Assembly (NCBI GenBank): GCA_937996795.1
Contig: CALKUH010000012.1
Coordinates: 124,001-188,000 of the forward strand
Direction of reading: 5' to 3'
From: an uncultured Verrucomicrobiota bacterium
Lineage (GTDB): Bacteria; Verrucomicrobiota; Kiritimatiellia; CAIVKH01
Length of the DNA: 64,000 nt
Each line of letters opens with the position of its first letter. Position 1 is the first letter of the stretch. Position numbers and translations under genes: made by a program. Of the stretch, positions 24,423-36,169 are shown piece by piece. The notes below the pieces were generated by a model. It saw nothing but the letters and a program-made list of their open reading frames with translations, had not been told where the DNA came from and searched no databases.

Positions 24423-25916
24423 TTAGTCCTCTTTCAGCCAGTGCCGCGTGCGGGCGACGGCGCGTTTCCACAGCGCGCGCTCGCGCCGCACGACGGCGGG
24501 GGCGGTTTTCGGCGTAAAGGTCCGGTCCGCCTTCCAGAGCCCGGCCAGTTCCTTCTCGTCCTTCCAGAATCCGACGGCGAGGCCGGCGAGGTAGGCCGCG
24601 CCGAGGGCGGTGGTTTCGGTCACCGTCGGGCGCACCACGGGAAGGCCCGCCAGATCGGCCTGCGTCTGCATCAGCAGATTGTTCGCCGACGCGCCGCCGT
24701 CCACGCGCAGTTCGCGCAGCGGCACGCGCGCGTCCTTCCGCATCGCCTCCAGCAAATCCGCCGACTGGTGTGCCATGGACTCGAGCGTTGCGCGCGCCAC
24801 ATGCGCCGCCGTGCTGCCGCGCGTGAGGCCCACCAGCGCGCCGCGCGCGTAGGCGTCCCAATACGGCGCGCCGAGTCCCGCGAAGGCGGGCACGAGGTAG
24901 ACGCCGCCGTTGTCCGGCACGGAGCGCGCGAGCGCCTCGATGCCGGACGCTGTGCGGATGAGGCGCAACCCGTCGCGCAACCACTGCACCGCCGCGCCCG
25001 CGATAAACACACTGCCTTCCAGCGCATAGGTGAGCCGTCCGCCGCGCCGCCACGCGACGGTGGTCAGCAGGCGGTTGCGGGACGCCACGGGATGCGCGCC
25101 CGTGTTGAGCAGCATGAAGCAGCCGGTGCCGTAGGTGTTCTTCACGATACCGGGGCGCGTGCCGAGCTGGCCGAACAGCGCCGCCTGCTGGTCGCCCGCG
25201 ATGCCGGCGATCGGGACTTCCGCGCCGAGCCAGCGCGCTTGCGTGGCGCCATAGACCTCGCTCGAATCGCGCACCTCCGGCAGCACGGCGCGCGGGATGC
25301 GCAGCGCGGCGAGCAGGTCGTCGTCCCATGCGCCGGTGCGGAGGTTAAACAGCAGCGTGCGGCTCGCATTCGACGCGTCGGTGATGTGCAGGCGTCCGCC
25401 GCTCAGCTGCCAGGCGAGCCAGGTGTCGATGGTGCCGAAGGCGAGCCGCCCCGCCCTGGCCGCGGCTCGCGCGCCGCGCACATGGTCGAGCAACCACGCG
25501 AGTTTCGTGCCCGAAAAATAGGGATCCAGCACAAGGCCCGTGCGCCGGCGGAACAGCGGCTCCAGTCCGCGCCGCCGCAGCGCGTCGCACTCCGCCGCCG
25601 TGCGCCGGTCCTGCCAAACGATGGCGCGGTGCACGGGACGCCCCGTCGCGCGGTCCCACAGCACCGTGGTCTCGCGCTGGTTCGTGATGCCGACGGCCGC
25701 GAGGTCCGACGCGCGCAACCCGGCCTTGCGCAACGCGGCGCGCGCGGTCGCGAGCTGGGAGGTCCAGATTTCCAGCGGATCGTGCTCCACCCAGCCCGGC
25801 TTCGGAAAATACTGCCGGAACTCCCGCTGCGCGGACCCGAGCACACGCCCCCGCCGGTCAAACACGATCGCCCGCGAACTCGTCGTCCCCTGATCCAGCG
25901 CCAGCACGCCTTTCAT
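24423..25916 (-). CDS. glpK: Glycerol kinase GlpK
   Basis: This 497-residue FGGY-family kinase phosphorylates glycerol. It begins MKGVLALDQGTTSSRA, and carries the substrate motifs TNQRETTVLWD and IVWQDRRT and the C-terminal ATP-binding RVDGGASANNLLMQ. The length is normal. The ATG at 25916 is right before the conserved beta-strand; an ATG at 25949 would add eleven unconserved residues. It forms the glpK-glpD glycerol catabolism operon; no GlpF permease gene is nearby. Confidence 0.96.
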   Translation of the reverse strand: MKGVLALDQGTTSSRAIVFDRRGRVLGSAQREFRQYFPKPGWVEHDPLEIWTSQLATARAALRKAGLRASDLAAVGITNQRETTVLWDRATGRPVHRAIVWQDRRTAAECDALRRRGLEPLFRRRTGLVLDPYFSGTKLAWLLDHVRGARAAARAGRLAFGTIDTWLAWQLSGGRLHITDASNASRTLLFNLRTGAWDDDLLAALRIPRAVLPEVRDSSEVYGATQARWLGAEVPIAGIAGDQQAALFGQLGTRPGIVKNTYGTGCFMLLNTGAHPVASRNRLLTTVAWRRGGRLTYALEGSVFIAGAAVQWLRDGLRLIRTASGIEALARSVPDNGGVYLVPAFAGLGAPYWDAYARGALVGLTRGSTAAHVARATLESMAHQSADLLEAMRKDARVPLRELRVDGGASANNLLMQTQADLAGLPVVRPTVTETTALGAAYLAGLAVGFWKDEKELAGLWKADRTFTPKTAPAVVRRERALWKRAVARTRHWLKED

Positions 25917-25950
25917 GCACGCGTCCCTCCGGACTGGCAGCATAAACAAA

Positions 25951-26030
25951 TTAACAACGAATGAACACGAATAGACACGAATGGGTCGGCGTTTATGATT
26001 CGTGCAACTTCGTGTTCATTCGTGGTTAAT
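25951..26030. repeat. Dispersed inverted repeat (ACGAATGAACACGAA family)
   Basis: TTAACAACGAATGAACACGA (from 25951) and its near-perfect reverse complement ending TTCATTCGTGGTTAA (26010-26030) form a hairpin with 21-base arms and one mismatch. A further motif copy, ATAGACACGAAT, lies in between. The same motif forms the inner arms of the hairpin at 2033-2172. It occupies the divergent region between glpK and the glycosyltransferase gene. Confidence 0.75.
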
Positions 26031-26037
26031 TCCTCCG

Positions 26038-27717
26038 ATGTCCGACTCCCGACACAACTTCACATGGTGGGCGCTGGCGACGTCGCTGGTGGCCTTGGGC
26101 CTGCGCGTGTGGTTCGCGACGGCGCTTGCGGAATCGCCTCTCTTCCAGCCGCTTGCCGGCGCGCATGACCGGACGCTCTACCACGAGGCCGCGCAAGGGG
26201 CGCTGTGGCCGGCCGGGGCGTTTGAGCACCTTCCGCTCTATCCGATGCTGTTGCACGGGGTGTATGCGCTCTTCGGCGCAAGCCTGAAGGCCGCGGCGGC
26301 GTTCGGCATCGCGTGCGACGTCCTGACCACGCTCCTGCTGGTCCTGCTTGCGCGGCGGCTCGGCGCGCACCCCCTCCTCGCCGCGCTCGCGGGACTCGCC
26401 TACGCCGCCTATCCGCTGGCCATCGCCTATTCCGCGCTAACGATGCCGAACACGTTGAACGCGCTGCTCGCCACGGCGTTCGCTTTCGCGCTGTCGCACG
26501 CGCCCCGCGACCGTTGGCCTGTGTGGTTCGCGCTCGGCCTGCTCGCGGGTGTCGCGGCGCTTGGCTGGGCCGCGTGGCTGCTGATGGTCGCGGCCCTGCT
26601 TATCTATTGGAGCGTGCGCCGCGCGTCCGCGGATGCGCCCGCATGGCGCGCGCTCGCCGCGTTCACGCTGGCCTTCGCGCTGCCGCTGCTGCCGGTCGCG
26701 TGGCACAACTCGCGGGCGGAGGGGCGGTTCGTCCTGCTGACCACGCACGGCGGGTTTAACCTCTACATGGGGAACCACGAACGCGCGACGGGGCACCCGG
26801 TGCGCGTGCGCGACTTCCGCATGACCGCGAAAGCGCTGCTGGAGGACGCGCACCGCGCGGCGGAGCAGGACGCCGGACGCGCGATGACGCGCGCCGAAAG
26901 CTCCGCCTGGTGGTCCGCGCAGGCGCGCGCGTTCTGGCGCGAACAACCGCGCGACGCACTCGCGCTGACCGCGCGCAAGTTCATGTTGTTTTGGAACCGC
27001 ACGGACGTCGATGACCTGCGCATCGTGGAACAGGCGCGTCTGCTCGCGGGCACGTTCGCCTCCCCGCTCTGGCCGGGTTTCGGCGTGTTCGGCGTTCTGG
27101 GCCTCATCGGCCTGCTGCGCGCGCCGCGCGCGGGCGCGCTGCGCATCCTCGCGCTTGCGGGGATGGCGAGCCTCGTCCTCTATTTCATCACCGCGCGCTA
27201 CCGCCTCAATCTCGTCCCCCTGCTCGCGGCGCTGGGCGCGGCGGGGCTGGCACCGCTGTGGTCCGACTTAAAGGCGCGGCGCTACGGCCTCGCGGGGGCC
27301 ACAGTGCTCGCCGCGCTGCTTATCGTCGGATGGCCCGTGAAGCTGCGCGACCTGCGCGCCGTGGACCACTACAACGCCTCCCTGCAGTTGATCCAGGCGG
27401 GCCGAACGAACGAGGCGTTTGCGCTGGCGCGGGACGGGCTCGCGATCGACCCCGGCTCCGCCGCCCTGCATCACACGATGGGCGCGCTGTACTTCCAGCG
27501 CGGCATGTTCCGCGAGGCCGTGGAGGCGTTCGCCCGCGCCGCCGCGCTCGACCCGGCGCATCCGCAGGCGGCGTTCAACCTCGCGCTGAGCCTCGCGCGT
27601 GATGGCGACCCGTGCGGAGGTCGCGAGGTGCTGGTGCGCGCGTCGCTACAGCGCCCGCTTGCGGAGTCCGCGCAACGACTGCTGGCGGATTTGACGTCCG
27701 CGTGCGGGCCGCGGTAG
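26038..27717 (+). CDS. Membrane glycosyltransferase (GT39/ArnT-like) with C-terminal TPRs
   Basis: This 559-residue protein has about ten hydrophobic helices in residues 10-440. Its layout is that of the dolichyl-phosphate-mannose-mannosyltransferase or ArnT superfamily, which moves sugars from polyprenyl-phosphate donors across the membrane. A short acidic stretch after the first helix (AGAHDRTLYHEAAQG) is where the catalytic acid would be. The C-terminal 110 residues form tetratricopeptide repeats (AALHHTMGALYFQRGMFREA, then PQAAFNLALSLARDG). The ATG at 26038 directly follows the hairpin repeat. The acceptor is unknown. Confidence 0.75.
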   Translation: MSDSRHNFTWWALATSLVALGLRVWFATALAESPLFQPLAGAHDRTLYHEAAQGALWPAGAFEHLPLYPMLLHGVYALFGASLKAAAAFGIACDVLTTLLLVLLARRLGAHPLLAALAGLAYAAYPLAIAYSALTMPNTLNALLATAFAFALSHAPRDRWPVWFALGLLAGVAALGWAAWLLMVAALLIYWSVRRASADAPAWRALAAFTLAFALPLLPVAWHNSRAEGRFVLLTTHGGFNLYMGNHERATGHPVRVRDFRMTAKALLEDAHRAAEQDAGRAMTRAESSAWWSAQARAFWREQPRDALALTARKFMLFWNRTDVDDLRIVEQARLLAGTFASPLWPGFGVFGVLGLIGLLRAPRAGALRILALAGMASLVLYFITARYRLNLVPLLAALGAAGLAPLWSDLKARRYGLAGATVLAALLIVGWPVKLRDLRAVDHYNASLQLIQAGRTNEAFALARDGLAIDPGSAALHHTMGALYFQRGMFREAVEAFARAAALDPAHPQAAFNLALSLARDGDPCGGREVLVRASLQRPLAESAQRLLADLTSACGPR

Positions 27718-27740
27718 GGCGGCCCGGCCCAAGCCCGCCC

Positions 27741-28922
27741 TCACGGGGAGACGCGAAAGACGGAGATGATGCCGTTTCCGTTGCCGGAAAGCAGGTGCAG
27801 GCCGGAGGGTGATTCGACGGGCACGAGGTCGCGCGGCGCCTGTGCGGAAGCGGCGCGCGCGAGGAGGCGCGGCTGCGTTGGATTCGAGACGTCGAGCATC
27901 AACACACGATCCGTTTCGTCACACGCGATCCACGCGAGCGAGCGGGACCCGGCCTGCCGGAGCACAAGCCGCGCCGGGTCGCGCGCGTTGCGCGGCTGCT
28001 CCGGGTTCACCAGCGGGCGCACGTCCACCCGCGACAGAAGCTCGGCTTTCGGCTCCGCGCCGACGAGGTCGATGCGATGGAAACTGACCTGCTGCGCCTC
28101 CTCCTCGGCCACCGCGAGCAACAGGCTCCCGTCGGGCCGGTCGAGCAGCGCGACACCGGCCGGGCGGCTTTTACGCGGCAGGCGGAGACTGCCCGCGAGC
28201 GACGGCGCGCCGCCGCGGAGATCCACCCACACCACCGCATCCGCACGCCGCAGCGAAACCGCCGCGAGGCGGCCCTTCGGATCCATCGCGATGAACCCGG
28301 GATCGGCGCGGCCCGGCGACGTCCCGGCCACGGTTTCCAATCCGGACAACTCCGCGTAGGGAATTTCCGCCAGCCGGTTGATCTCCCATCCCGACAGGTT
28401 GCGCAAATCAAACACGCCAATCGAACCGGGTGTCCGGCGGTGATCGCGTCCCTCGTTCGACACCAGCGCCCACTGGCCGTCCGGCGTCACCGCCACATGG
28501 ACCGGACGGTGCCCGACGAGTTGCGCGCGCAGGAGCCGGCCCGCCGATTTTTCGCGCAGGTCGAGAAACAGCGCCTCCCCGCGCGACTGGGGATTCAGCG
28601 GCCGCGACAGCGCGATCGCCAGCGGCTGCGCGGGATGCGCGGACACCGCCGACGGGATGCCCGGCGTCGGGATGGCCGTCATCGCGTCGGTCGGCGGGAA
28701 CGAATCCACCACCGCGATCGACGGCGCGGTCCAGTCGACGCGGTGCAGGTGGATTTCCTGCAAGACCGGGTCGGTGGACAACAGCAGCGCCGGGCCCTCC
28801 GCGAACGCCAGCCGATCCGCGCCGCTGCCGGCGATCGCCATGTTCGCCGAGCGTGTGAACGACGGATCCGCCGCGCCAGCCGCCGTCGCCGCGGTAATCA
28901 AGAGGGCCAGGAGCCATTTCAT
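27741..28922 (-). CDS. Secreted beta-propeller-like protein
   Basis: The 393-residue product has a signal peptide (about residues 1-18, ending AGAADP) and then repeated blade-like segments, for example GHRPVHVAVTPDGQWALVS, PGFIAMDPKGRLAAVSLR and PAGVALLDRPDGSLLLAVA. These patterns match seven-bladed propellers of the lactonase or YVTN type. No catalytic residues could be assigned, so a binding or scaffold role is as likely as an enzyme role. It is divergent from hypD. Confidence 0.7.
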   Translation of the reverse strand: MKWLLALLITAATAAGAADPSFTRSANMAIAGSGADRLAFAEGPALLLSTDPVLQEIHLHRVDWTAPSIAVVDSFPPTDAMTAIPTPGIPSAVSAHPAQPLAIALSRPLNPQSRGEALFLDLREKSAGRLLRAQLVGHRPVHVAVTPDGQWALVSNEGRDHRRTPGSIGVFDLRNLSGWEINRLAEIPYAELSGLETVAGTSPGRADPGFIAMDPKGRLAAVSLRRADAVVWVDLRGGAPSLAGSLRLPRKSRPAGVALLDRPDGSLLLAVAEEEAQQVSFHRIDLVGAEPKAELLSRVDVRPLVNPEQPRNARDPARLVLRQAGSRSLAWIACDETDRVLMLDVSNPTQPRLLARAASAQAPRDLVPVESPSGLHLLSGNGNGIISVFRVSP

Positions 28923-28973
28923 GGGCCCAACCCTACCCCGCCCCGCCCCGCAGTGCCAAGAGCGCGCGCCGGA

Positions 28974-29019
28974 AATTTACAGACGTTGCAGGCGGCGGAA
29001 AAAGTTTTTACAGACGTTG
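28974..29019. repeat. Second paired 18-mer with 31-bp spacing
   Basis: AAGTTTTTACAGACGTTG (29002-29019) is the exact reverse complement of the 18-mer found in the his operon. A partial copy (TTTACAGACGTTG, ending 28988) lies exactly 31 bp before it. The pair lies in the divergent promoter region between the propeller gene and hypD. Confidence 0.7.
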
Positions 29020-29080
29020 CACCTCGCGGGCGGGAATCCTGCTCGCCAAACGACGGGGCGGGTTTAGAGTAATTCGCGAC

Positions 29081-30169
29081 ATGAAATACATCGACGAATA
29101 CCGGGATGCGGCGGCGGCGCGGAAGCTGGCGGACCAGTTGGCCCGCGTCACGACGCGGCCGTGGACGCTGATGGAGGTGTGCGGCGGGCAGACGCACGCG
29201 ATTGTGAAGTTCGGCATCGACACGCTGCTGCCGAAGGGCGTGGAGCTGGTGCACGGGCCGGGCTGTCCGGTGTGCGTCACGCCGCTGGAGCTGATCGACA
29301 AGGCCATCGCGATTGCGAGCCGCCCGGAGGTGACGTTCTGTTCGTTCGGCGACATGCTGCGCGTGCCGGGTTCGGAGCGCGACCTGCTGTCGGTGAAGGC
29401 GGACGGGCGGGATGTGCGGATCGTCTATTCGCCGCTCGACGCGGTGAAGTACGCCGCGGCGCACCCGGAGCGCGAGGTGGTGTTTTTCGCGGTCGGCTTC
29501 GAGACCACCGCGCCGGCGAACGCGATGGCCGTGGCGCAGGCGCACCAGCTCGGGCTGAAGAACTTTTCGCTGCTCGTGTCGCACGTGCTCGTGCCGCCGG
29601 CGATCGAGGCGCTGATGTCGTCGCGCCAGAACCGCGTGCAGGGGTTCCTCGCGGCGGGCCACGTGTGCGTGATCATGGGCGTGGAGGAATACGCGCCGCT
29701 GGCCGCGAAGTACAAGGTGCCGATCGTGGTGACCGGGTTCGAGCCGCTGGATATTTTGCAGGGCGTGCTGATGGCGGTGACGCAGCTGGAGGAGGGCCGC
29801 GCGGAGGTGGAGAACCAGTACGCGCGCGCCGTGCGCCCCGAGGGCAACCGGCCCGCGCAACGGGTGGTGCAGGATATTTTTGAAGTCGTGCACCGCAAGT
29901 GGCGCGGCATCGGCGAAATCCCGCGGAGCGGCCTGCGCCTGCGCGAACCGTACCGCGCGTTTGACGCGGAGCTGAAATTCGACGTCACCGGCGTGACGAC
30001 GGAGGAGTCAAGCGAGTGCATCAGCGGCCTCATCATGCAGGGCCTGAAGAAGCCGCACGAGTGCCCCGCCTTCGGCACACGCTGCACGCCGGAGCACCCG
30101 CTCGGCGCCACCATGGTGTCCTCCGAAGGCGCCTGCGCGGCGTATTACCGGTATCGGCGCACTACTTGA
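29081..30169 (+). CDS. hypD: [NiFe]-hydrogenase maturation factor HypD
   Basis: HypD (362 residues) is the iron-sulfur scaffold on which the Fe(CN)2CO cofactor of [NiFe] hydrogenases is assembled. Diagnostic segments are TLMEVCGGQTHAIVKFGID, VHGPGCPVCVTP, FAVGFETTAPANA and, at the C-terminus, the cysteine-rich region CISGLIMQGLKKPHECPAFG with GTRCTPEHPLGA. The length is normal. The hypE gene is 720 bp downstream with an unrelated gene pair in between. No hydrogenase structural gene lies in the window. Confidence 0.97.
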   Translation: MKYIDEYRDAAAARKLADQLARVTTRPWTLMEVCGGQTHAIVKFGIDTLLPKGVELVHGPGCPVCVTPLELIDKAIAIASRPEVTFCSFGDMLRVPGSERDLLSVKADGRDVRIVYSPLDAVKYAAAHPEREVVFFAVGFETTAPANAMAVAQAHQLGLKNFSLLVSHVLVPPAIEALMSSRQNRVQGFLAAGHVCVIMGVEEYAPLAAKYKVPIVVTGFEPLDILQGVLMAVTQLEEGRAEVENQYARAVRPEGNRPAQRVVQDIFEVVHRKWRGIGEIPRSGLRLREPYRAFDAELKFDVTGVTTEESSECISGLIMQGLKKPHECPAFGTRCTPEHPLGATMVSSEGACAAYYRYRRTT

Positions 30170-30204
30170 TTGAGAAGTCTGGGTCATCCGGCTACAGTGG
30201 AACT

Positions 30205-30537
30205 ATGAATGCGCTAATGACCCAAGCCAGCGAGCTCATCGGGAAAATGACGCGTTCCGAGAAGGCGCTTGTCTTGAAATGGGTGGTATCCGATCTGGAC
30301 GACAGCTTTCCCGGAATTGACGTCCGACCCGATGTGTGCGGCGGCGAAGCGTGCATTGTGCGCACCCGCATCCCGGTGTGGACCCTGGTGCAGGCCCGGT
30401 CGCTCGGACTCTCGGATGCTGACATCCTGAATGCCTATCCGGCGCTTTCAGCGCAGGATCTCGCGGAGGCGTGGGCTTACGCGCGCTCGCATGCGGACGA
30501 GATCCGTGCCCAAATTGAATCGAACGAGCGAGCTTGA
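30205..30537 (+). CDS. DUF433-family antitoxin-like protein
   Basis: This 110-residue protein carries the DUF433 winged-helix region in its second half: GIDVRPDVCGGEACIVRTRI followed by PVWTLVQARSLGLSDADILNAYPALSAQDLAEAWAY (the latter given in part). The N-terminal 40 residues are an extra helical segment. DUF433 proteins are commonly paired with DUF5615 PIN-like proteins as toxin-antitoxin-like modules, and the next gene is exactly such a partner. The ATG at 30205 is the first start clear of hypD. Function as an antitoxin is inferred from family and context. Confidence 0.8.
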   Translation: MNALMTQASELIGKMTRSEKALVLKWVVSDLDDSFPGIDVRPDVCGGEACIVRTRIPVWTLVQARSLGLSDADILNAYPALSAQDLAEAWAYARSHADEIRAQIESNERA

Positions 30538-30538
30538 T

Positions 30539-30877
30539 TTGAGCCGCCTGTACACGAACGAAAACTTCCCTCAACCCGCCGTGGAGAAGCTGCGGGCCTT
30601 GGGACACGACGTGGAAACCACCCAGGACGCGGGGAAAAGCGGCCAGGCGGTGCCGGATCAAGCCGTGCTGGACCACGCCACGGCATCCAACCGCATATTG
30701 ATCACGCTCAACCGCCGCCACTTTGTCCAATTACACATGCGGAACCAGCGCCATGCCGGAATCATCGTCTGCAGCTTCGACCGGGATTTTGCCGCGCTGG
30801 CGGATCGCATTCATCAGGCGCTACACGCGTCCGTTTCGCTGCACGGACAACTCGTGCGCATCAATCGACCCTGCTGA
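30539..30877 (+). CDS. DUF5615 PIN-like protein, probable toxin partner
   Basis: This protein of about 112 residues has the DUF5615 pattern: SRLYTNENFPQPAVEKLRAL, then GHDVETTQDAG, then RILITLNRRHF. I place the start at the TTG at 30539, one base after the DUF433 stop, because homologues begin right at this strand; a GTG at 30506 is the alternative. The first acidic residue of the PIN-like active site, usually Asp in the D-E-N-F motif, is Asn here (TNENF), which may weaken or abolish nuclease activity. It is tightly linked to the upstream gene. Confidence 0.77.
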   Translation: MSRLYTNENFPQPAVEKLRALGHDVETTQDAGKSGQAVPDQAVLDHATASNRILITLNRRHFVQLHMRNQRHAGIIVCSFDRDFAALADRIHQALHASVSLHGQLVRINRPC

Positions 30878-30892
30878 TCCTCAAGGAGTCCG

Positions 30893-31942
30893 ATGCCGAC
30901 CCCTTCACATCCTTCCGATTTCAGCGCAGCATGCCCCCTTCCGCTGGCCCACTATCCGCAGATCCTGCTCGCGCATGGCGGGGGCGGGCGGTTGATGCAG
31001 GATTTGATCGAGCATGTGTTCCGGCCGGCGTTCGGGAATCCGCTGCTCGACCAGCGGCACGACGGGGCGGTGTTCCCGGTGGAGGCGGGGCGGATGGCGT
31101 TCACGACGGATTCGTACGTGGTGCGTCCGCTGTTTTTTCCCGGCGGCGACATCGGCGAACTCGCGGTGTACGGGACGGTGAACGACCTGGCGATGTGCGG
31201 GGCGAAACCGTTGTGGCTGAGCGCGGGGTTTGTGATCGAGGAAGGCCTGCCGATGGACACGCTGCGGCGCGTGGTCGCGTCGATGGCGGCGGCGGCGAAG
31301 CGCGCGGGGGTGTCGATCGTGACCGGCGACACGAAGGTGGTGGACCGCGGCAAGGGCGACGGCCTCTACATCAACACGGCGGGCGTGGGCCGCGTGGTCG
31401 CGCTGCAACCGATAGGGCCGGCGGCGGTGCAGCCGGGCGACGCGATCGTGCTGAACGGGGACATCGGCCGGCATGGCGCGGCGATCATGGCGGTGCGCGA
31501 GGGCATTGCGTTTGAATCGGAAATCGCGAGCGATTGCGCGCCGCTGAACGCGGAGGTGCTGCGCCTGCTGGAGGCCGGCGTGGCGGTGCGGTGCCTGCGC
31601 GACTGCACGCGCGGCGGGCTCGCGGCGACGCTGATCGAGGTGGCGCGCGACCGGAAGCTGCGCCTGCACCTGGACGGGCGCGCGGTGCCGGTGCGCGAGG
31701 ACGTGCGCGGGGCGTGCGAGATGCTGGGGCTCGATCCGCTCTATGTGGCGAACGAGGGCCGCTTCATCGCGATCGTCGCCGCGTCCGACGCAGAGAGCGC
31801 GCGGGCGCTGATCGGGCCGGAGGCCGTGGTGATCGGCCGCGTCACCGACGAACCGCGCGGCCAGCTCACGCTGACCAGCGAGATCGGCGCGACGCGCATC
31901 ATCGACCTGCTCAGCGGCGAACAATTGCCGCGGATTTGTTAG
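30893..31942 (+). CDS. hypE: Hydrogenase maturation factor HypE
   Basis: HypE (349 residues) dehydrates a carbamoyl group on its C-terminal cysteine to make the cyanide ligand of [NiFe] hydrogenases. The protein ends LPRIC, keeping that essential terminal Cys. The AIR-synthase-like fold is evident from LLAHGGGGRLMQDL, FTTDSYVVRPLFFPGGDIG and SIVTGDTKVVDRGKGDG. The ATG at 30893 is preceded by AAGGAG. HypC and HypF, its usual partners, are not in the window. Confidence 0.97.
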   Translation: MPTPSHPSDFSAACPLPLAHYPQILLAHGGGGRLMQDLIEHVFRPAFGNPLLDQRHDGAVFPVEAGRMAFTTDSYVVRPLFFPGGDIGELAVYGTVNDLAMCGAKPLWLSAGFVIEEGLPMDTLRRVVASMAAAAKRAGVSIVTGDTKVVDRGKGDGLYINTAGVGRVVALQPIGPAAVQPGDAIVLNGDIGRHGAAIMAVREGIAFESEIASDCAPLNAEVLRLLEAGVAVRCLRDCTRGGLAATLIEVARDRKLRLHLDGRAVPVREDVRGACEMLGLDPLYVANEGRFIAIVAASDAESARALIGPEAVVIGRVTDEPRGQLTLTSEIGATRIIDLLSGEQLPRIC

Positions 31943-31962
31943 GAAACCGCCACAGAGACGGA

Positions 31963-32062
31963 TTTCACCACGGAGCGCACGGAGCCACGGAGTTGAAGAT
32001 TGAGTTTCGGCGAACCCCCACAAAAACTTTCTCCGTGAACTCCAGCGAAGCGGGTGGTGAAA
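31963..32062. repeat. CACCACGGAG-type dispersed inverted repeat
   Basis: TTTCACCACGGAG (31963-31975) and the direct repeats CACGGAGC/CACGGAG face CTCCGTGAACTCC (32031-32043) and GGTGGTGAAA (32053-32062). The arms match the outer arms of the element at 2033-2172. It fills the hypE-tsaE gap and runs into the tsaE start region. Confidence 0.65.
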
Positions 32063-32065
32063 AAA

Positions 32066-32494
32066 ATGATCACGCGAATTGAAACGTACAGCGCGGAGGA
32101 GACGCGGCGGGCGGCGGCGACGTTGAAGCCGGTGCTGAAGCCGGGGACGGTGCTGGCGCTGCACGGGGACCTGGGCTCGGGCAAGACGTGTTTCGTGCAG
32201 GGGCTCGCCGATGCGCTGGGCTGCGAGGCGCCGGTGACGAGCCCTACGTTTACGCTGCTGAACGAGTATCCCGGCCCGATCCCGCTGTATCATGCGGACC
32301 TGTACCGGCTGGACGATCCGGAGGAAATCCTGCGCGCGGGCCTGCTCGAACCGCTCGACGGCGACGGCGTGACCGCCATTGAATGGGCGGAGCGCGCGGC
32401 GGGGTTGCTGCCGGAACGGACGATCCACGTGCGCCTGTTTGCGGGCGCGCAAGCCGGAGAACGCGCGATAGAGATTGAGGAGCCGGCCTCGTGA
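32066..32494 (+). CDS. tsaE: tRNA threonylcarbamoyladenosine biosynthesis ATPase TsaE
   Basis: This 142-residue P-loop ATPase drives the TsaBD complex in t6A37 tRNA modification. The Walker A motif GDLGSGKT is at residues 34-41, followed by the family segments VTSPTFTLLNEY and YHADLYRLDDPEE. The ATG at 32066 is chosen; two in-frame GTG codons at 32054 and 32057 lie inside the hairpin repeat. It overlaps tsaB by 4 bp. Confidence 0.94.
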   Translation: MITRIETYSAEETRRAAATLKPVLKPGTVLALHGDLGSGKTCFVQGLADALGCEAPVTSPTFTLLNEYPGPIPLYHADLYRLDDPEEILRAGLLEPLDGDGVTAIEWAERAAGLLPERTIHVRLFAGAQAGERAIEIEEPAS

Positions 32495-33150
32495 TTCTTG
32501 CGTTTGAACTTTCCTCGCGGCGCGGCAGCATCGCGCTGCACGACGGGACCGCGGTGGTCGCGGAACGCGCATGGGAGGACGCCGCGGCGCGACACGGGGC
32601 GCTCTGGCCGGAGCTCGATGCGCTGGTGAAGGCAACGGGCTTGCACTGGCCTGCGCTGACGGCGCTGGCGGTCGGGCGCGGACCGGGCTCGTTTTCCGGC
32701 CTGCGCGCCGCCATCACCGCCGCCCGCGTGCTGGCGGCGCCGGATCGCCATCGCGTCCTCGCGGTCAGCAGCGGCGAGGCGCTGGCGCACGAGTGGTTCG
32801 CCGCGCACCCCGGGTCCGGCGGCACGCTTATCGTGGCGGGCGACGCGCGGCGCGGCTCCATCTGGCATGGCCGCCTGGAGCGACACGGCGCGCGCGTTCA
32901 CCTGTCGGGCGACTGGTCCCTCGCGACGGGCGGGGACGTTCCCGCACACATTCCGCACGGGGCGCCGCTGGTTACCAGCGACCGGGCCCGCCTGGAGGCC
33001 GCGCTGGCCGGTAAAACGGGTGACGTGCCGGAGATCCACGAGTGTTTTCCCACCGCCCGCGCGGTCGCCGCCGTCGCATGGTCGCGACTCCGCGCCGATA
33101 TCGCCAGCGACCCGATCGAACCGCTTTACCTGCATCCCCCGGTGGCCTAG
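32491..33150 (+). CDS. tsaB: tRNA threonylcarbamoyladenosine biosynthesis protein TsaB
   Basis: TsaB (219 residues) is the ASKHA-fold partner of TsaD. It begins with a GTG inside the tsaE stop (GTGA overlap), reads MILAFELSSRRGSIAL, and contains the diagnostic VGRGPGSFSGLRAAITAAR. The catalytic partner TsaD is encoded elsewhere. Confidence 0.93.
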   Translation: MILAFELSSRRGSIALHDGTAVVAERAWEDAAARHGALWPELDALVKATGLHWPALTALAVGRGPGSFSGLRAAITAARVLAAPDRHRVLAVSSGEALAHEWFAAHPGSGGTLIVAGDARRGSIWHGRLERHGARVHLSGDWSLATGGDVPAHIPHGAPLVTSDRARLEAALAGKTGDVPEIHECFPTARAVAAVAWSRLRADIASDPIEPLYLHPPVA

Positions 33151-33197
33151 CACGCCGATTTTCGGGCGTATTCGCGCCCTGTGTGTGCCGATGGTGC

Positions 33198-33227
33198 TTG
33201 AAGCGCACTGTTGTTCCGGCATATTTA
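33198..33227 (+). promoter_or_regulatory. Candidate promoter of the sucAB-lpd operon
   Basis: TTGAAG (33198-33203) and TATTTA (33222-33227) are separated by 18 bp and lie 45 bp before the sucA ATG, in the only AT-rich part of this spacer. The match to sigma-70 hexamers is reasonable. Confidence 0.45.
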
Positions 33228-33271
33228 AGGACTCTTGCCTGCGGGAACCTTCAAACCCGGTGTCTGGAATC

Positions 33272-36168
<2,897 letters not shown>

Positions 36169-36169
<1 letters not shown>

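Noticed and set aside
30431..30505. Upstream ATG start for the DUF5615 gene
   Set aside because: It would overlap the DUF433 gene by over 100 bp with an Arg-rich, unconserved extension; family members start right at the LYxxENF strand.
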